From assembly GCA_021234155.1 (NCBI GenBank), contig JAJEKV010000049.1:7906036-7970035 (forward strand): a DNA stretch of 64,000 nt, in the 5' to 3' direction. The position numbers and the translations under genes are program-made. This DNA comes from Isoetes taiwanensis. Taxonomy: Eukaryota > Streptophyta > Lycopodiopsida > Isoetales > Isoetaceae. Under the pieces are notes generated by a model, which was not told the origin of the DNA, did no database searches, and saw only the letters and a program-made list of their open reading frames with translations. Of the stretch, positions 59,393-64,000 are shown piece after piece; the first letter of the stretch is position 1; every line of letters starts with the position of its first letter.

Positions 59393-60654
59393 TTAGTTTA
59401 CTTATCTTTCAGATGACCAATCTGAATTCACCCTCTATCTCTTAGGCTTCTGCCTTCTCTTTGTCAACTTGGAAATGGATCTTTCTAATCATTTGCAAAG
59501 CATGCTTTTATTGCTCAATATCTTCTAGACTCCAACTACTCAGGACAATCCTTTTCGTCTCTTGGCCTTCTTACTTTCCCTGCATCAAGAACAACAACAG
59601 TTTCTTCCTTCCTTCTTTGAGATTCTGTTAAACCAACCGGTTAACCTCTCTGGAACTTTTAAGCATCAGGTATATATTACAACATCGAATTGGCTAAAAT
59701 AAATTCTCGAAAGGTGTTAAAGGCCTAACACAGGATTATTTTAACAAGATCAACCTATGCTCTGATACCAATTGATACGATCCGTCTTTTCTACCTGCAA
59801 AACTAACAGTCACAGTTAATCCAAACAACTTTAAAACCCAGGAACAGGACCTTCTGGCACAAATTCACCACCCAACTCGGTTCAGATTTGCGAACACTGC
59901 AAAGGATCTCTGTTGCTCTTCCTAAAACTAAAAATTCTGTTATTCAACTGAACAACTTCTCTGGGATCAACTGTGGATCATCGATGCAGTGTTTTATGAC
60001 CCCTCGTCATGTTTTTTGACATTACTCTCTCGTCCTGACGAACTATAGAATGTGCTGCATAATTCAAAAATTAGACTCTGAGCCGGTTCCAATGAAGTGA
60101 AAAGCGCCTCAATTGCAGCTGGGGTTGCAGAGATATATCCAAAACTATATATAATGAAAATACTTCACGCTCTAATAAACCACAATATCAAGTTTATTAA
60201 GTAGTTACAAGACCTTGCTAAAGGCTCACATGGATCTTAGGCCTTTAACTCCATTCAGGCTCTCAACTGCACAATGATCCTTCATACCTCATGTCTATCT
60301 GCTTATATCATATCTATCTACTTACACCACGAGCACATGGGGTTAGTCCTAAAGACTAAGTGGGGGTTTGAGGCATTTAGAAAATGCTGACATAATTAAT
60401 AAGAAATATATACACGAGGTAACAACCACAAGAATCATTTTTAAATTAGATGCCTCACCCGAGAATTGCCCTATGCCAGAAACTAACAATGCAATGTCAA
60501 TACATAACAAGAACAGTGATAAATACTCAACATCAAATCATCCAAATATGTTGTAAACCTTGCAATAATTATAAGATAACTACAAGGCCATGAGAAACCA
60601 TGAAATAACCACGAGCTAAACGAGCTATCCATAAGTGTACAGTGCAACCCAGGC
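59393..60654 (-). mobile_element. LTR-retrotransposon remnant, minus strand, with primer-binding site
   Basis: On the minus strand TGGTATCAGAGC (plus 59759-59770) is a perfect initiator tRNA-Met primer-binding site. It is preceded by two bases and then ...GTATCA, so an LTR should start at plus 59773 (TGATACGATCC) and extend to the right. To the left, 59393-59758 would be the leader and gag start but has no recognisable protein and is cut off at the two-module element. The far LTR edge and a second LTR were not found. The Copia/Gypsy class is undecided. Confidence 0.65.
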
Positions 60655-60667
60655 CTACAGCAAATAC

Positions 60668-60698
<31 letters not shown>

Positions 60699-60990
60699 GG
60701 GGGACCTTTATTTGTACACACCCTCCTAGCCTGCATCCAGCACTAGGGGACTGCTTTCAAGCCATGTAGTGCGACGAAGCACCCTCGGTGGGGTGTCAAG
60801 ATCCGATGTCAAGAACACGAACAACCGCGAGTCCAAGCCACTGTAAATGGACTCTAGGCCTGGAGGATATGCACTCATACATCAACAATAACTTGGCACA
60901 TATCCCACATGTAAGAATTTAAACCATATTTATCATCATGATCCAAGAATCCAGAGTCACATTACACATGCATTTCCCATGCATATATAC
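60655..60990. repeat. Direct repeat shared with the window's right end
   Basis: Blocks such as ATCCAGCACTAGGGGAC, GAGGATATGCA and ATGATCCAAGAATCCAGAGT recur in the same order at 63716-64000, at roughly 75-85% identity. It contains the T27-G5 tract at 60672-60703, absent in the other copy. The two copies are about 3.04 kb apart and could be parts of a larger repeat cut by the window edge. Confidence 0.8.
60672..60703. repeat. T27-G5 homopolymer junction
   Basis: 27 consecutive T followed by five G. The companion repeat at 63740 lacks it. On the minus strand it is C5-A27 and could be an insertion of a poly(A)-bearing retroposon tail, or pure slippage. Confidence 0.85.
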
Positions 60991-61595
60991 CAAGGACAAT
61001 ATAGAATAATGCCAACACTTGCAATGATATCATAGAGATCCAATCACATAGATGTGCTACCACGATTATTTGGCATGCTGGCGTCCAACATGACTTGGTA
61101 TAAGCAAGAACATGCTAACATTATGCAACTATGACTACATTGTCATCTAAGCATAGCATCTCTAGATATATCATCAAACAGGAGCACATAGAGAGTCCTT
61201 TGAACCACCCCCCCCCATAAGTAATACAACTTTTCACAAGGAATGCAATGTCACATGAATACAATGCCCCTATAGTCATTTCCCCATAAAAAACACAACT
61301 TGGTTATATAACTTAGCCACTAACTCCATTAGCTACGTTAAATTCCCATTTTATGAAAATATGCATTCCTTAGCTGATATATTAATCTAATCAACCCCTT
61401 GGGCTCCATGTCGTGATCATACTCCTTCTCAAAGAGAAGCGGTGTCACATGTTACTTTAACATATTTCTTTTTTGCGGGGCTTTTTATCAGGCATAAGTT
61501 CAAAATCCAATAAACATAAGTTGGGCTTTCCATAGGTCATAAATTTAAAAAATGATTTTCAAAGGAGAATGTATATGGAGAGGAAAAAGATTGCG
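60991..61595. other. No recognisable gene
   Basis: AT-rich, with a C-run near 61207-61215. No coding or terminal motif is recognised. Confidence 0.4.
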
Positions 61596-61599
61596 TAGT

Positions 61600-62725
61600 A
61601 TAGAGACATAAAAGGCAAGATATGCTTCATGGTGATTGCATAAAGAAACTATTTTATGAAAGTGATATAACCTACAAGATGGAGGTGGGAGACATCTAGG
61701 AATTCTTAGGGTGGGTTTGAAAAGGAAGGAAGGAAGGAAGGAAGGTACTTTTATCGTCCACGGAGACCAATCGGACTATGGGACCCAATACAAAAACGCA
61801 GCCCTTGAAAATAATAGTAGTGGAAAAGTAGAGAAGTGCAATTCGTACACTCGAGTCCAAGGCCAGAATAATGAGCACATAGCTTACACCTATGCAACAT
61901 ACAAAATATTGCTTCTCCTAGATTTGGGAGTCTTCCATATTCTTATGCACTTTGTATCATATTCCAAATAAAGAATGTCTAATGCACTTATTTGTAAACT
62001 CTATTTGTTGGAGAAGCATAAAAAGTATTTGATGCATTTTAATGCTTGCCATCCAATACAACCAATGTGCAACCATTATTATGTGGCAAAGTTCATTGGT
62101 TCAGATTGACGTTAAATTTATTGGACCTAGGATGCCATATGAGACGTGCCAAATGATTATAAGGTTAGTTTTAAAAAAGCATAATTAGACCCATAAATTT
62201 AGAGACATAAAGACAAGATATGCTCCATGGTGATTGCATAAAGAAACGATTTCATAAAAATGATATAACCTGCAAGATGGAGGTGGGAGACATCTTGAAA
62301 TAGAGTGGGTTTGAAAAGGAGGTTCCCTTTGAAAATAATAGCAGAGTAAAAATAGAGAAGTGCAATTCACACACCCGAGTCCAAGGTCAAAATAATGAGC
62401 ATATAGCTTACAACTATACAACATACAAAATATTTTCTTCTTCTAGATTTGGGATTCTTCCATATTCTTATGGACTTTGTATCATATTCCAAGTAAAGAA
62501 TGTCTAACAGGTATTTGTAAACTCTATTTGTTGGAAAAAGCATTTGATGCATTGTAATGCTTGCCATCCAATACCACCACTGTACAACCATCATTAGTTG
62601 GCAAGGTTCATTGGTTCATATGACATTAAAATCATTGAGCCTACGACGGCATATAGAAATGTCAAATTATTATAAGGTTAGTTTAAAGAAAGCATCCTTA
62701 AATCCATAAATTTTAGAACCAAATA
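61600..62725. repeat. ~600-bp tandem duplication
   Basis: The unit beginning AGAGACATAAA at about 61600 recurs at about 62202. The order of shared words (TGGTGATTGCATAAAGAAAC, GGAGGTGGGAGACATCT, TCATATTCCAA) is kept through about 62725. Identity is about 85% with indels. The first copy carries a GGAA microsatellite (61724-61745) missing from the second. No recognised protein. Confidence 0.88.
61724..61745. repeat. (GGAA)n microsatellite
   Basis: Five to six GGAA units inside the first copy of the 600-bp tandem duplication, absent from the second copy. Confidence 0.9.
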
Positions 62726-63699
62726 TGTACCTTGCATGTCTAATAATCATAGTAAATTTTACATGTTCCACATCAATTATACTATTTTTTCAAAAAACTT
62801 GGAAACTTTATCAATTTGAGTAACAATTACAAATAAACTTCTATGGCGTGTTGAATTCATCGTAGAGCATTACAATATATTAGCTTCTCAAAGGCCTATT
62901 GCACCTCTTTAACAGAGGCCAATTTTGCATAAATGCCAACCAAAGCATATTCACAGAAGCAGTTTATTCACTCCCTTATTCACATTCACTAGTAATTGAT
63001 GTATATAGAGGCATCTCCTTGTTCGTATTTACCGGTTATCAAATAAGCAAAATAGAAGTACAATTTATTCATAAAAACATCAAGTAATCCGATTTTATGA
63101 ATGCAAAAATAGGCACTACTTCATGGTTACGGCTTGCCCGATTTAAGCACGATATACTTGATGGCAATATCATTCATCACTGCTTAGAAATTACGTAGAC
63201 ACCTTATGTTTATACTGCTTCCCTTTCTGAATTAGAGAAATAGAATAATTTATGAACAATCAGAATGCCAATTTCGGGCTTCTCCAAAGACCTGGATTTG
63301 CATTGAACTACAAAATCACTGATGTGAACACCAATATTCAACATTATATGCAGAGACAAACTGTTGGAAACCTTTTCTCTCAACACCAGTAGAGAAGTCC
63401 ACCCTTCTGCAATATAATAGAATTCAAGAAAAGTAGTATAAAAAAAAGCTATTTCTAGTGATGAAGAAAAAATAATATAAAAAGAGCTATTACCACCATT
63501 ATGGGTGCAAGTCGACACCGAAATTGAAGCACTTTCTAATAAATTCTACCGCAATTCCTCAGTAACTGCAACAAAAATGTTTGTGAACGCATCTCAGCCA
63601 TCGGTTTCATTTAACGGCCAAGATATTGCACAGACTCTCCTCTTGCTTCAGTTTTAGTATTATATATAGACATATGCCGTGCAACTCTGGCTCATACGG
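62726..63699. other. No recognisable gene
   Basis: Open frames at 62899-63087 (+) and 63518-63210 (-) do not resemble any family. No terminal motifs. Confidence 0.4.
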
Positions 63700-64000
63700 C
63701 CACCTAGGCTGATCAGGCCCTGCAGCAAATACGGGTGGGGTAAGCCTCCTACATCCAGCACTAGGGGACCACTTCCAAGACATGTCACGTGATGAAGCAC
63801 TCTCACTGGGGTGACAAGGTTCGATGTCAAAAACAAGAACAATCGTGAGTCCACGCCACCACAAATGGACTCCAGCACCAGAGGATATGCATTCATACAT
63901 CCACCAATAACTTAGCACATGTCATAAATGTCAGAGTTTAACCATATTTATCATCGTGATCCAAGAATCCAGAGTCACATTTCACATGCATTTCCCATGC
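63700..64000. repeat. Direct repeat, second copy, running off the window
   Basis: The partner of 60655-60990 in the same orientation. It reaches base 64000 in the middle of the homology (CACATGCATTTCCCATGC in both), so the true length is unknown. Confidence 0.8.

Noticed and set aside
1-64000. tRNA, rRNA or snRNA genes
   Set aside because: None recognised by eye. The only tRNA-related matches are retroelement primer-binding sites. A covariance-model scan would be decisive.

Overview
The window looks like nuclear DNA from a land plant. It is AT-rich and gene-poor, with no operon-like packing. Its coding relics are spliced with GT-AG introns (NRT1/PTR transporter, ARID protein, release factor 3). 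It carries Helitrons, a Copia element primed by initiator tRNA-Met, plant-type LINEs, a hAT/DUF659 transposase relic and MITEs. The bacterial-type release factor 3 relic would suit a plastid protein and may hint at a non-seed plant such as a fern, but I cannot name the species.

Layout. 1-4.0 kb: unique AT-rich DNA with a 110-bp tandem duplication, two Helitron 3' ends in opposite orientation and a GGGA tract. 4.0-22.6 kb: a head-to-tail array of minus-strand Helitrons with two nearly full-length units (about 8.57 kb each without later insertions) and a fragment at each side. Two units meet at exact CTAG|TC joints (12767/12768 and 22389/22390). Both RepHel genes are broken, by different mutations. 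A 1.05-kb two-module element is inserted in unit 2, and a relative lies at 58.3-59.4 kb. 22.6-28.9 kb: a MITE, a decayed hAT transposase and the 3' end of a LINE/SINE-like repeat. 28.9-34.2 kb: a young but defective Copia element with 349-bp LTRs that differ at three positions. 36.0-39.3 kb: a plus-strand LINE fragment split by a 2.5-kb non-autonomous Helitron whose removal restores the LINE reading frame. 39.4-40.9 kb: an ARID-domain pseudogene. 41.9-45.1 kb: a minus-strand LINE. 46.0-47.0 kb: the best candidate for an expressed gene, a truncated class-3 lipase behind a TATA box and a cluster of heat-shock elements. 49.6-50.2 kb: three exons of a release factor 3 gene. 54.4-57.1 kb: exons of an NRT1/PTR transporter next to a duplicated segment. 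59.4-64.0 kb: a minus-strand LTR-retrotransposon start, tandem duplications and a diverged direct repeat that reaches the window edge.

The genes do not form a pathway. The region is a transposon graveyard holding gene fragments. Its value lies in the nested insertions, which give several exact empty-site comparisons. The most unusual items are the Helitron concatemer, the two-module element whose terminal hairpins and terminal inverted repeats change together between loci, a fold-back cassette shared by three loci, and the heat-shock promoter on a truncated lipase.
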